Positions 14,930 to 20,409 of a DNA stretch of 20,409 nucleotides are shown here, in pieces. The notes below the pieces were generated by a model that saw only the letters and a program-made list of their open reading frames with translations, ran no database searches and had not been told where the DNA came from. Within the stretch, counting starts at the first letter, position 1, and the number at the start of each line of letters is the position of its first letter. Where the stretch lies: positions 1 through 20,409 of the forward strand of contig JAIOOZ010000135.1 in NCBI GenBank assembly GCA_021414185.1, written 5' to 3'. A program made the position numbers and the translations under genes. The stretch is from Betaproteobacteria bacterium. Lineage in GTDB: Bacteria; Pseudomonadota; Gammaproteobacteria; Burkholderiales; SG8-41.

Positions 14930-15502
14930 ATGCCAGAGAACGCGCACACGAGCGACGAGGATTTGATGGAGCGCTACCGCGACGGCGATGCGGGGGCGTT
15001 CGATGCGCTCTACGGGCGCCACAAGGGCGGCGTGTTCCGCTACCTCGCGCGCCAGTGCGGCAACCGCGGCGTTGCGGAAGAATTGTTCCAGGACGTGTGG
15101 ATGAACCTGATCCGCGCGCGCGCCGGCTACACGGTGCAGGCGAAGTTCACGACTTACCTGTACCGGCTTGCGCATAACCGCCTGATCGATCATTACCGCG
15201 CGCAGTCGGGCAACGTGCCGGCGTCGTTCGACGACGAAGCGGGTCCTTCGCTGGACGAGGTGGCGGGCGCGCGCAACGATGATCCGGCGGTCGGTGCCGA
15301 TGCCAGGCAGCAGGCGCAGCGCCTGCTGCAGCTCATCGAAAACCTGCCCGCCGCCCAGCGCGAAACGTTTTTGCTGCAACAGGAGTCCGACATGAGCATA
15401 GAAGAAATCGCACAGGCGACCGGCGTCAACCGCGAGACCGCCAAAAGCCGGCTGCGCTATGCGGTGGCGAAACTACGGGAAGGCATGCAGCAATTGGGCT
15501 AG
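14930..15502 (+). CDS. ECF-type RNA polymerase sigma factor
   Basis: A 190-residue extracytoplasmic-function sigma factor. Region 2 runs from about residue 18 to 88 and contains AFDALYGRHKGGVFRYLAR, the -10-recognising segment EELFQDVWMNLIRARAGY, and FTTYLYRLAHNRLIDHYR. A linker of about 35 residues rich in Asp, Glu and Ala follows. Region 4 spans about 133-185 with LPAAQRETFLLQQESDMS and the helix-turn-helix IEEIAQATGVNRETAKSRLR that reads the -35. The gene is four bases ahead of a membrane protein that is the likely anti-sigma factor. Its targets are unknown; the exported protein gene at 14032 is one candidate. Confidence 0.93.
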   Translation: MPENAHTSDEDLMERYRDGDAGAFDALYGRHKGGVFRYLARQCGNRGVAEELFQDVWMNLIRARAGYTVQAKFTTYLYRLAHNRLIDHYRAQSGNVPASFDDEAGPSLDEVAGARNDDPAVGADARQQAQRLLQLIENLPAAQRETFLLQQESDMSIEEIAQATGVNRETAKSRLRYAVAKLREGMQQLG

Positions 15503-15506
15503 AGAT

Positions 15507-16592
15507 ATGAGCGAACCATCGACCCACGATAGCGAACGCGATGCCAGGCTGACTGCGCTTTACCGCGCGGCCGCCGACGATGCGCCGCCGCCCGCGCTCG
15601 ACGCCGCAATCCTTGCCGCGGCGCGGCGGGAGGTGGGCGCGCGGCCGCGTCCCGCCGGTTTTGCGTTCAGCAGATCGTGGCGGACGTCGCTGTCCATCGC
15701 GGCTGTGCTTGTTTTAAGCGTCAGCCTCGTCACCCTGATGCGTGAGGAAGCGCCCGAGCTCGTTGCGCCGCCGCGTGCCGACATGCCCGACGCGGATTCG
15801 AAGCTTAAATCGGCCGGCATGGCTCAAGAGACGGCGGGGCCGGCTGCATCAGGGCTCATGCGCGAGGAGCAGCGGTCGAAAAACATCGGCTTGAAACCGC
15901 CGCAGTCCGCATCGCCTTCCGGTTTGGGCATGCGCCAGCCGGAATTCGCGGAAGCCTTTCCAAAGTCGAAAAAAGACACTGCGGGCAAATTGGAGGCTGA
16001 CGCAATGGCCCCGGCAGAACTTGCCAAGCGCCGCGTTGAGCCGTCCGCGGTTGCCGACGCCCGTGACAACAAAATTACAGCGGCGGCCGAGCCGCAGCGC
16101 CAGGCGCCAAAACCGGATGTGCTGCGGGACGTGGCGCAGGCGCCTCCCGCGGCGCCGGCGACGATGGCCGGTTCGGTCGCCGGCATGGCAGAAAATAAAG
16201 CCCAGGTTAAAACGGATCCCGCCAGGTCGGACCGCGCCGAAACCGAACCGCGCATGCGGGCGCAGGCCGAGTACGCGCCGGCAAAGCAGGTGGCGGAAGC
16301 AATGTCCGCGGAAGTGCCGGCCGCCAAGCCGGCGCCGTCTCCGCCGCCACGTCCCGCCGCCGCACCCATGGTTGCACAGCCGCAGGCCAAGCCCGCGCCC
16401 CTGCCTCCACCGGTCGCCGTGAGCAAACTCGAACGCGCCGCCGACCTGCCTCCCGAGAAGTGGCTGGAACGCATAGAGGAACTGCGCAAGCAGGGCAGGT
16501 TCGACGAAGCCAAGACCAGCCTGGCCGAGTTCAGGAAGCGTTATCCGGATTACCGGCTGCCGGATGCTTTGAAGGACTGGGCGAAACCGTGA
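15507..16592 (+). CDS. membrane-anchored putative anti-sigma factor
   Basis: A 361-residue protein beginning at the ATG four bases after the sigma stop. Residues 1-58 are a short cytoplasmic part with two predicted helices (DARLTALYRAAADD, LDAAILAAARREV) that could hold the sigma factor. No zinc-binding His-Cys motif is present. A single membrane helix spans about 59-78 (RTSLSIAAVLVLSVSLVTLM). The periplasmic region is long, low in complexity and rich in Ala, Pro and Lys. The last 55 residues look folded and TPR-like (PPEKWLERIEELRKQGRFDE, then a YPDYRLPDAL end). Membership of the sigma operon and topology fit an anti-sigma role; direct binding is inferred. The frame is open 16 codons further upstream, inside the sigma gene, but that is unlikely. 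Confidence 0.72.
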   Translation: MSEPSTHDSERDARLTALYRAAADDAPPPALDAAILAAARREVGARPRPAGFAFSRSWRTSLSIAAVLVLSVSLVTLMREEAPELVAPPRADMPDADSKLKSAGMAQETAGPAASGLMREEQRSKNIGLKPPQSASPSGLGMRQPEFAEAFPKSKKDTAGKLEADAMAPAELAKRRVEPSAVADARDNKITAAAEPQRQAPKPDVLRDVAQAPPAAPATMAGSVAGMAENKAQVKTDPARSDRAETEPRMRAQAEYAPAKQVAEAMSAEVPAAKPAPSPPPRPAAAPMVAQPQAKPAPLPPPVAVSKLERAADLPPEKWLERIEELRKQGRFDEAKTSLAEFRKRYPDYRLPDALKDWAKP

Positions 16593-16786
16593 GCCTGCCG
16601 GCCGGCGACGCTGCCGATCCCCCTCCCGTCAAACCGTCCGAGCCGGAGCCCGGCGCCTGCTGCCAAGGCGGCTGCGATCCCTGTGTTTTCGATCTTTACT
16701 GGGAAGCCGTGGACCGTTACGAGCAGGCATTGGTCAATTGGCAAAACCGTCAGGTCGCGGGTCCGGGCACCCTGAAAAATCCATAA
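16589..16786 (+). CDS. small oxidoreductase-like domain protein
   Basis: A 65-residue protein from a GTG that overlaps the previous stop (GTGA at 16589-16592). The core is PEPGACCQGGCDPCVFDLYW, the cysteine signature of the oxidoreductase-like N-terminal domain family. Cysteines are at 24, 25, 29 and 32, and a conserved tail reads WEAVDRYEQAL. The family is small and its reaction is not established; the cysteines suggest metal or redox chemistry. Being the third gene of the sigma/anti-sigma unit suggests regulated expression, but a link to redox sensing is inference. The frame extends upstream inside the anti-sigma gene, and I prefer the overlapping GTG. Confidence 0.82.
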   Translation: MSLPAGDAADPPPVKPSEPEPGACCQGGCDPCVFDLYWEAVDRYEQALVNWQNRQVAGPGTLKNP

Positions 16787-16832
16787 ATATATGAATTATT
16801 GGGTAAATTAGTTTTCGCTTGATGAACATTTC

Positions 16833-16853
16833 GGTGAACCTCCCCGGTTCATC
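16833..16853 (+). terminator. hairpin after the sigma operon, no U-tract
   Basis: GGTGAACC (16833-16840), loop TCCCC, GGTTCATC (16846-16853) gives an eight-pair stem with one G-U pair. GATGAAC at 16821-16827 can pair with the same right arm. No T-run follows. It may mark the 3' end of the sigma operon, 47 bases beyond the last stop codon. Confidence 0.3.
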
Positions 16854-16890
16854 GCGGTCGAACCAAAGCAACGCACCAAACCAGTGTTTA

Positions 16891-16921
16891 CAGGGCCTTT
16901 TCCCGCGTTGACAAGGCCCTG
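16891..16921 (+). promoter_or_regulatory. inverted repeat operator over the -35 of the transglycosylase promoter
   Basis: CAGGGCCTT (16891-16899) and AAGGCCCTG (16913-16921) are perfect nine-base inverted arms 13 bases apart. They cover the TTGACA at 16908-16913 and part of the spacer. Neither strand has a T-run after it, so a protein-binding operator is more likely than a terminator. Confidence 0.5.
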
Positions 16922-16935
16922 AAAATCCATATAAT
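16908..16935 (+). promoter_or_regulatory. full-consensus sigma-70 promoter
   Basis: TTGACA (16908-16913), a 16-base spacer and TATAAT (16930-16935). Both hexamers are perfect, unlike any other promoter in the window. The expected start is near 16942, about 240 nt before the transglycosylase ATG at 17183. Confidence 0.85.
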
Positions 16936-16941
16936 GCCGCG

Positions 16942-17182
16942 TCCTGTTGCAATGCAACATGGGTGTCCCCGGCTGTGGGCGCGTTGTCACAAGAACGTAA
17001 AATTCTTGTTGCGCAACAGTACTTCAACCACTAGAATTGCCAAAATTTTTTTTAGAAACCACAAGCTATAGTGGTTTTTGGTTCCAACCTGATGCCGATG
17101 TATTAAGGAGCGTTGTTACCCCAGCAAGGTAGCATTTGGCCGGCCGTAGTCTGACCGGCAATTAACGAAAGGAGGTTTTGCC
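16942..17182 (+). promoter_or_regulatory. long structured 5' leader or independent RNA upstream of the transglycosylase
   Basis: This AT-richer stretch of 241 bases carries CTGTTGC (16944-16950) complementary to GCAACAG (17013-17019), closing a domain. Inside the domain is a seven-pair hairpin ACAAGAA/TTCTTGT (16989-16995 with 17003-17009). A terminator-like hairpin follows at 17056-17079. AACCACTA (17026-17033) can pair with TAGTGGTT (17069-17076), which would break that hairpin. Before the gene there is GCCGG/CCGGC pairing and then an ideal ribosome site AAAGGAGGT (17168-17176). Short frames are possible in the leader (16952-17071 and 16959-17000) but lack ribosome sites. It could be an attenuated leader, or a stand-alone RNA of about 138 nt with read-through. 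Confidence 0.5.
17056..17079 (+). terminator. intrinsic terminator-like hairpin in the leader
   Basis: AAACCAC (17056-17062), an eight-base loop and GTGGTTT (17071-17077), with a run of five T at 17075-17079. A run of eight T also precedes it at 17046-17053. The stem is mostly weak pairs, so termination may be partial. Confidence 0.45.
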
Positions 17183-17941
17183 ATGGCAAAATCACACCCC
17201 GCACAGTTTGACGATCACGGCGCCCCGCACTTAGCCCAGTGGGCGCGCAACACGGTGGCCAGCTTCACGTTGCTGGCCTGTCTCGTTTCCCTCAGCATCA
17301 TCCTGCATACCCAGTATGGATTGCGACTAGCCGGTGCCATCGTGCATGGCCTGGGCGCCATCGATCTGACGCAGCTGACGCAGCTGGTGAACCTGGCGGA
17401 CACCCCGGCGAAGCCGGTGGCGCTGGACGCCAATGCAGGCAAGTATCGCGCCGTCGGCGACTACCTGGCACGGCGCTATCGCGTTTCCGCGGAGATGACC
17501 ACCAGCGTGGTGGCCAAGGCGCACGACATCGGCGCCGAGTTGAAGGTCGATCCATTATTGATTCTGGCCGTGATCTCGGTCGAGTCGCGTTTCAACCCGG
17601 TCGCCGAAAGCGTGATGGGCGCCAAGGGGCTGATGCAGGTAATACCGCGCTATCACAGCGATAAATTCGGGCCGCTGGGCGGCGAGAAGGTCGCCTTCGA
17701 CATGCAGGCCAACATCGTGGTCGGCGCCAAGATACTCAAGGAATATATCCGCCGCACCGGCGATGTTGCCGACGCCCTGCAGATGTACGTTGGCGCCAGT
17801 TCGGAAGAGAACGAGAACGGCTATTCCGGCAAGGTCATGGCGGAACGCGACCGGCTGAATTTCATCCTGCGCCAGTTCCAGAGCCAGAACCGCACGGCGC
17901 AGCGCCAGCCGGTAGTCAAGCCGGCGGCCGCCTCGATCTAA
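17183..17941 (+). CDS. membrane-anchored lytic transglycosylase (SLT domain)
   Basis: A 252-residue protein that should cut the glycan strands of peptidoglycan in the periplasm. A short cytoplasmic tail is followed by one membrane helix at about 24-45 (TVASFTLLACLVSLSIILH). The SLT domain begins near residue 105. The catalytic glutamate is Glu134 in ISVESRFNP, followed by GAKGLMQVIP (146-155), NIVVGAKILKEYI, and the late ALQMYVGASSEE segment, where a typical SLT has a Tyr-Asn-Gly type motif. The tail is rich in Gln, Arg and Ala. The start is fixed by AAAGGAGGT seven bases upstream (AAAGGAGGTTTTGCCATG). It is monocistronic: strong promoter and long leader before, intrinsic terminator at 17953-17975 after. 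Confidence 0.9.
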   Translation: MAKSHPAQFDDHGAPHLAQWARNTVASFTLLACLVSLSIILHTQYGLRLAGAIVHGLGAIDLTQLTQLVNLADTPAKPVALDANAGKYRAVGDYLARRYRVSAEMTTSVVAKAHDIGAELKVDPLLILAVISVESRFNPVAESVMGAKGLMQVIPRYHSDKFGPLGGEKVAFDMQANIVVGAKILKEYIRRTGDVADALQMYVGASSEENENGYSGKVMAERDRLNFILRQFQSQNRTAQRQPVVKPAAASI

Positions 17942-17950
17942 GCGCCTGAG

Positions 17951-18391
17951 TCAGCCGCTTTCCCCGGCGGCTTTTGCCCGCGGGGGGATCGAATAAGTGC
18001 AGGTAACATGCGCGACCGGTTCCGGGTCGCCGTCCGAAAACAGCGTAACCTCCCCCACCGCGAGGCGCTTGCCGACTTTCAGCAGGCGCGCTTCGCCGAT
18101 GACGTCCTTTTGCGCCGGCTTGCGCAGAAAATTGATGTTGAGGTTGGTCGTCACCGCCAGCGGCACCAGGCCGATTTCACCCAGGAGCGCCGCGTACATC
18201 GCCACGTCCGCCAGCGCCATCAGCGTCGGGCCCGACACCGTGTCGCCGGGGCGCAGGTGCTGCTTGCCGACGCGAAAGCGCGCGCGCGCCGCGTTACCGC
18301 CCAGCTTCTCGATGGCGATATGCCCCTCGTGGTCGAGCTGGTAGTCGCGCAGCAGATTCTGCACGTCGTGCGTGGTGATTTTTTTTGGCAT
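17951..18391 (-). CDS. PaaI-type hotdog thioesterase
   Basis: A 146-residue single hotdog domain. The core reads LRPGDTVSGPTLMALADVAMYAALLG, the PaaI/4HBT pattern with the substrate-binding Gly near the start of the long helix and the acidic residue in ALADVAMY. LNINFLRKPAQKDVIGEARL then follows as the central strands. It should hydrolyse acyl-CoA thioesters as a homotetramer; the acyl group is unknown. It is convergent with the transglycosylase gene, nine bases away, and its last codons contain the transglycosylase terminator on the opposite strand. It is divergent from the PhaM-like gene over an 85-base gap. No clear ribosome site precedes the ATG. Confidence 0.87.
   Translation of the reverse strand: MPKKITTHDVQNLLRDYQLDHEGHIAIEKLGGNAARARFRVGKQHLRPGDTVSGPTLMALADVAMYAALLGEIGLVPLAVTTNLNINFLRKPAQKDVIGEARLLKVGKRLAVGEVTLFSDGDPEPVAHVTCTYSIPPRAKAAGESG
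17953..17975 (+). terminator. intrinsic terminator of the transglycosylase gene
   Basis: AGCCGC (17953-17958), eight-base loop, GCGGCT (17967-17972), with TTTT at 17972-17975. It lies 11 bases after the transglycosylase stop and inside the coding end of the convergent thioesterase gene. Confidence 0.6.
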
Positions 18392-18437
18392 GTGCGTAGG
18401 TAAGGGAGATCCGGTTTGATTCTGCGCGCAGACGCTA

Positions 18438-18446
18438 TGCTACAGT
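18438..18446 (+). promoter_or_regulatory. extended -10 of the PhaM-like gene
   Basis: TGC-TACAGT gives an expected start near 18453 and a leader of about 24 nt that includes the AGGAGG ribosome site at 18466-18471. No -35 at standard spacing is convincing. Confidence 0.4.
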
Positions 18447-18476
18447 GGCTGCACAGTGTTCTGACAGGAGGCCGCC

Positions 18477-18764
18477 ATGGCCGAACAAGACGTGCCGAAG
18501 GACTGGTTCGAATTCATGCAGAAAATGTGGAACCCCACGTCGTTTCCGATGCCCGGGATGATAACGCCGACCGTCAACGTCGAGGAAATCGAAAAGAAAA
18601 TCGCCGAGCTCAAAGCCGTCGAAAGCTGGCTGACCATGAGCACCGGCTTCGTGCAGATGACCATTAAGACGCTGCAGATGCAAGTGTCGGCGCTCGAAAG
18701 CCTGCGCGCGGCAGGCGAGGCCGCCGCGCGCACGGTCAATCCGGATTCGTCTAAATCGGGTTAG
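18477..18764 (+). CDS. short PhaM-like polyhydroxyalkanoate granule protein
   Basis: A 95-residue protein. The sequence around VNVEEIEKKIAELKAVESWL and the following helix TMSTGFVQMTIKTLQMQVSA matches the conserved core of PhaM. PhaM is the granule-associated protein that activates the PHA synthase and tethers granules to DNA. The N-terminal FEFMQKMW segment also fits. The Lys/Ala/Pro-rich DNA-binding tail of the Ralstonia protein is missing: the chain ends 25 residues after the core with NPDSSKSG. It may still bind the synthase but probably not DNA. AGGAGG five bases before the ATG fixes the start. No other PHA gene is in the window. The stop codon overlaps by two bases the end of the dioxygenase remnant on the other strand. 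Confidence 0.72.
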   Translation: MAEQDVPKDWFEFMQKMWNPTSFPMPGMITPTVNVEEIEKKIAELKAVESWLTMSTGFVQMTIKTLQMQVSALESLRAAGEAAARTVNPDSSKSG

Positions 18765-18865
18765 GCCGCCAGCGTCGCCGGATCGAAGAACAGCTGGTCG
18801 CCTTTGATTTGTGTGCGATGCATTAAGCGCCGGGAATTCGGATCAAACGCATCCCGCCGGTGCAT
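18761..18865 (-). pseudogene. remnant of a second TauD/TfdA-like dioxygenase, C-terminal 34 codons
   Basis: On the minus strand this stretch reads MHRRDAFDPNSRRLMHRTQI and on to DPATLAA and a TAA stop. It lines up without gaps against the last 34 residues of the intact dioxygenase that begins just to its right (ends DPATVAA). By eye the DNA is roughly three-quarters identical over 105 bases, and similarity stops abruptly at 18865. The distal iron-binding His is kept but everything before it is gone. The divergence shows an old paralogue, not a fresh duplication. The remaining bases 18866-18901 are unrelated and form the hairpin at 18882-18902. Confidence 0.82.
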
Positions 18866-18881
18866 TTGATGTTGTGGCTGC

Positions 18882-18902
18882 GGCCGCGATGATGCCGCGG
18901 CC
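18882..18902 (-). terminator. GC-rich hairpin at the end of the dioxygenase gene
   Basis: GGCCGCG (18882-18888) and CGCGGCC (18896-18902) are perfect seven-base arms around a seven-base loop. It begins at the last base of the dioxygenase stop codon. There is no U-tract on either strand, so it is a weak terminator candidate or a transcript end stabiliser. Confidence 0.3.
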
Positions 18903-19792
18903 TACGCCGCAACCGTTGCGGGATCGAAAAACGGCTTGTCGCCTTTGATCTGCGTCCGGTGCATCAACCGACGCGATTCGGGATCAAATGCATCCCTGCG
19001 ATGCATGGCGCAACGGTTGTCCCACATGATCAGGTCGCCGACTTTCCATTCCTGGTACCAGGCGAATTTTTCCTGCGACGCATGCGCCCATAGTTTGTTC
19101 AGCAGGTCTTCGCTTTCGTCGAGCGGCAGTCCGATGATGTAAGCATTGCGGCGGCGGCCCAGGTACAGGGCATTGCGGCGCGTCGCCGGGTGGGTGCGGA
19201 TCAACGGGTGGATGGCGCCCGGCGCTTCGCGCGGATCGCTGATGTCCTTGAATCCCTTGCGCAGTTCGCCCGCGCTGTTGCGGCTCGAATCGTGGCGGCA
19301 TTGCAGCGAAACGATAGTGCGTTTGAGCTCCGCCGGCAGGGTGTCGTAAGCCTCGTACATATTGGCAAAGCCGGTGTTGCCGCCGGCGGGTGGCACTTCG
19401 ATCGAGTAGAGCAGGCTGCCGATGGGCGTCAGCTCGTTGTACGACATGTCGGTGTGCCACTCGGCTTCGTAGTGGCCGAGGTTGCCGATAGCCTTGCCGT
19501 CGACCTTGATGTTGGACATTACGGTGATCTCGGGATACGGATTCACGACGTCCTTGCCGGCGTGTATCGGCGCCTTGTCCAGCTCGCCGAAGCGGCGTGC
19601 AAACGCGAGAAAACGCGGATCGTCCAGATGCTGGTCGCGAAATCTCAGGACCAGGTACTGGTACCAGGCGTCCTCGATTTGCTTGAAAGTCGCTTCGTCC
19701 ATGGGTTGCGTGAGGTCGATCCCGATGACGTCGGCGGCGAGGCTGGCGCCGGTCGGTTTGACCGTGATGCGGGTTGTCGAGGGTAAATCCAT
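18902..19792 (-). CDS. TauD/TfdA family Fe(II)/2-oxoglutarate-dependent dioxygenase
   Basis: A 296-residue cytoplasmic dioxygenase. The iron triad is His113 and Asp115 in AEWHTDMSYNE plus His264 in NRCAMHRRD; an arginine further on (Arg275 or Arg279) would bind 2-oxoglutarate. The HPLIRTHPATRRNALYLG stretch (195-212) is a strong family mark. Such enzymes hydroxylate sulfonates, phenoxyacetates, or other small organic acids; the substrate is not given by the sequence. The start ATG follows AAAGGAGG. It lies 16 bases after the fumarylacetoacetate hydrolase-family gene on the same strand, suggesting an operon for breaking down an aromatic or other organic acid. Confidence 0.92.
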   Translation of the reverse strand: MDLPSTTRITVKPTGASLAADVIGIDLTQPMDEATFKQIEDAWYQYLVLRFRDQHLDDPRFLAFARRFGELDKAPIHAGKDVVNPYPEITVMSNIKVDGKAIGNLGHYEAEWHTDMSYNELTPIGSLLYSIEVPPAGGNTGFANMYEAYDTLPAELKRTIVSLQCRHDSSRNSAGELRKGFKDISDPREAPGAIHPLIRTHPATRRNALYLGRRRNAYIIGLPLDESEDLLNKLWAHASQEKFAWYQEWKVGDLIMWDNRCAMHRRDAFDPESRRLMHRTQIKGDKPFFDPATVAA

Positions 19793-19808
19793 GGTGTCCT
19801 CCTTTTGG

Positions 19809-20409
19809 CTAACCGGAAATTTTGTTGCGCAGCAGGCCGAGGCCGCGGATCTCGGTTTCGAGCACGTCGCCGGATTTCATGAATTCGGGCGGCGTGCGCG
19901 CGTGGCCGACGCCTGCCGGCGTGCCGGAGCAGATGATGTCGCCCGGTTCCAGCGTGAGCCCGGCAGACAGCTCGGCGAGAATGCGCGGGATCTTGAAATA
20001 CATCTGGCGCGTGTTCGACTTTTGCTTGATCACGCCGTTCACGCGGCACTCGATATCGAGTTCCTGCGGGTTGGCGATTTCGTCGGCGGTCGCGATCCAC
20101 GGCCCCATCGGGCAATGTCCGTCGAGGCTCTTGCCTTTGAACCATTGCTGGCCGTGCTGGCGCTGCACGTCGCGCGCCGACACGTCGTTGACCACGGTAT
20201 AGCCGAAGATGTGCGCCAGCGCGTCGGCTTCCGTGATGTTGCTGCCGCCCTTGCCGATGATGAGGCCAAGCTCGACCTCCCAGTCGAGTTTTTCGGTTAC
20301 GCCTTTATGCGCGGGTACGTCGGCATAGGGCCCGTTCACGGACGTCGGTGCTTTGGAGAAAAAGGCCGGATGCGCCGGCATCTCCTGCACGTGCGGGCGC
20401 GCTTTCGCG
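19809..20409 (-). CDS. fumarylacetoacetate hydrolase family protein, 5' end missing
   Basis: About 199 C-terminal residues; the frame stays open to the window edge, so the start lies beyond 20409. The text PAHPAFFSKAPTSVNGPYAD is the usual opening of the catalytic domain. Then come KLDWEVELGLIIGKGG with the metal-binding Glu residues, GYTVVNDVSARDVQ with the metal-binding Asp, and LEPGDIICSGTPAGVGHART near the end. Members cleave C-C bonds in 2,4-dioxo acids or act as decarboxylases/isomerases in aromatic meta-cleavage pathways. The GTG at 20388-20390 is not a likely start because the family continues upstream. Probably co-transcribed with the dioxygenase gene. Confidence 0.9.
   Translation of the reverse strand, partial: AKARPHVQEMPAHPAFFSKAPTSVNGPYADVPAHKGVTEKLDWEVELGLIIGKGGSNITEADALAHIFGYTVVNDVSARDVQRQHGQQWFKGKSLDGHCPMGPWIATADEIANPQELDIECRVNGVIKQKSNTRQMYFKIPRILAELSAGLTLEPGDIICSGTPAGVGHARTPPEFMKSGDVLETEIRGLGLLRNKISG

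Noticed and set aside
16822..16911. 29-residue frame beginning ATG AAC ATT between the sigma unit and the strong promoter
   Set aside because: No ribosome site, and it overlaps the hairpin and inverted repeat; likely chance.
1..20409. Search by eye for CRISPR arrays, tRNA or rRNA genes, IS ends and integrase sites
   Set aside because: No regularly spaced repeats, cloverleaf-like genes, transposase frames or flanking duplications were seen.

Overview
The window looks like a chromosomal piece of a GC-rich betaproteobacterium, probably Burkholderiales or a relative. The evidence is a Bug/TctC-type periplasmic binding protein, a PhaM-like PHA-granule protein, an oxidoreductase-like small cysteine protein, two unrelated MFS exporters, strong GC bias at third codon positions, and a gliding-type ABC auxiliary operon common in this class. 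I see no rRNA, tRNA, CRISPR array, IS element or phage gene.

Layout. 1-440 is the 3' end of a glutamate/aspartate-type ABC substrate-binding protein. 719-5321 is a four-gene + strand operon: ABC ATPase, ABC-2 permease, GldG-like auxiliary protein and DUF4340 protein. Its permease carries an internal deletion with a frame change. The gap at 5322-5568 holds a well-formed minus-strand intrinsic terminator, with an extended -10 promoter about 70 bases upstream of its hairpin, which suggests an unannotated small RNA of about 95 nt. 5569-8036 is a compact operon encoding a nitrile hydratase/thiocyanate hydrolase-type cobalt enzyme with its beta subunit split over two genes, a 65-residue protein of unknown function, and a TctC-type solute-binding protein. 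8079-9428 encodes a TPR domain joined to a glycosyltransferase-like domain.

9447-12658 is on the minus strand: a UDP-glucuronate decarboxylase, an MFS exporter and a double-hotdog thioesterase, the last two overlapping by four bases. A second MFS transporter (12808-13947) is divergent from the decarboxylase gene. 14032-16786 holds an exported protein of unknown function, an ECF sigma factor, a membrane-anchored putative anti-sigma protein and a small oxidoreductase-like protein.

16787-17182 has no large gene but is dense in signals: a full-consensus sigma-70 promoter (TTGACA-16 bp-TATAAT), a 9-bp inverted repeat over its -35, and a roughly 240-nt leader with a terminator-like hairpin and a competing pairing. 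It leads into a membrane-anchored lytic transglycosylase. 17951-20409 holds a PaaI-type thioesterase, a short PhaM-like protein, a 35-codon remnant of a second TauD-like dioxygenase, an intact TauD/TfdA-like dioxygenase and the 3' part of a fumarylacetoacetate hydrolase-family gene.

The best leads are the candidate small RNA at 5329-5424, the regulated leader upstream of the transglycosylase, the three-copy operator at the ECF sigma promoter, the stem-loop abutting the ribosome binding site at 14020, the split hydratase operon with its 65-residue companion, and the broken ABC permease. All function calls come from reading motifs by eye; no database search was run.
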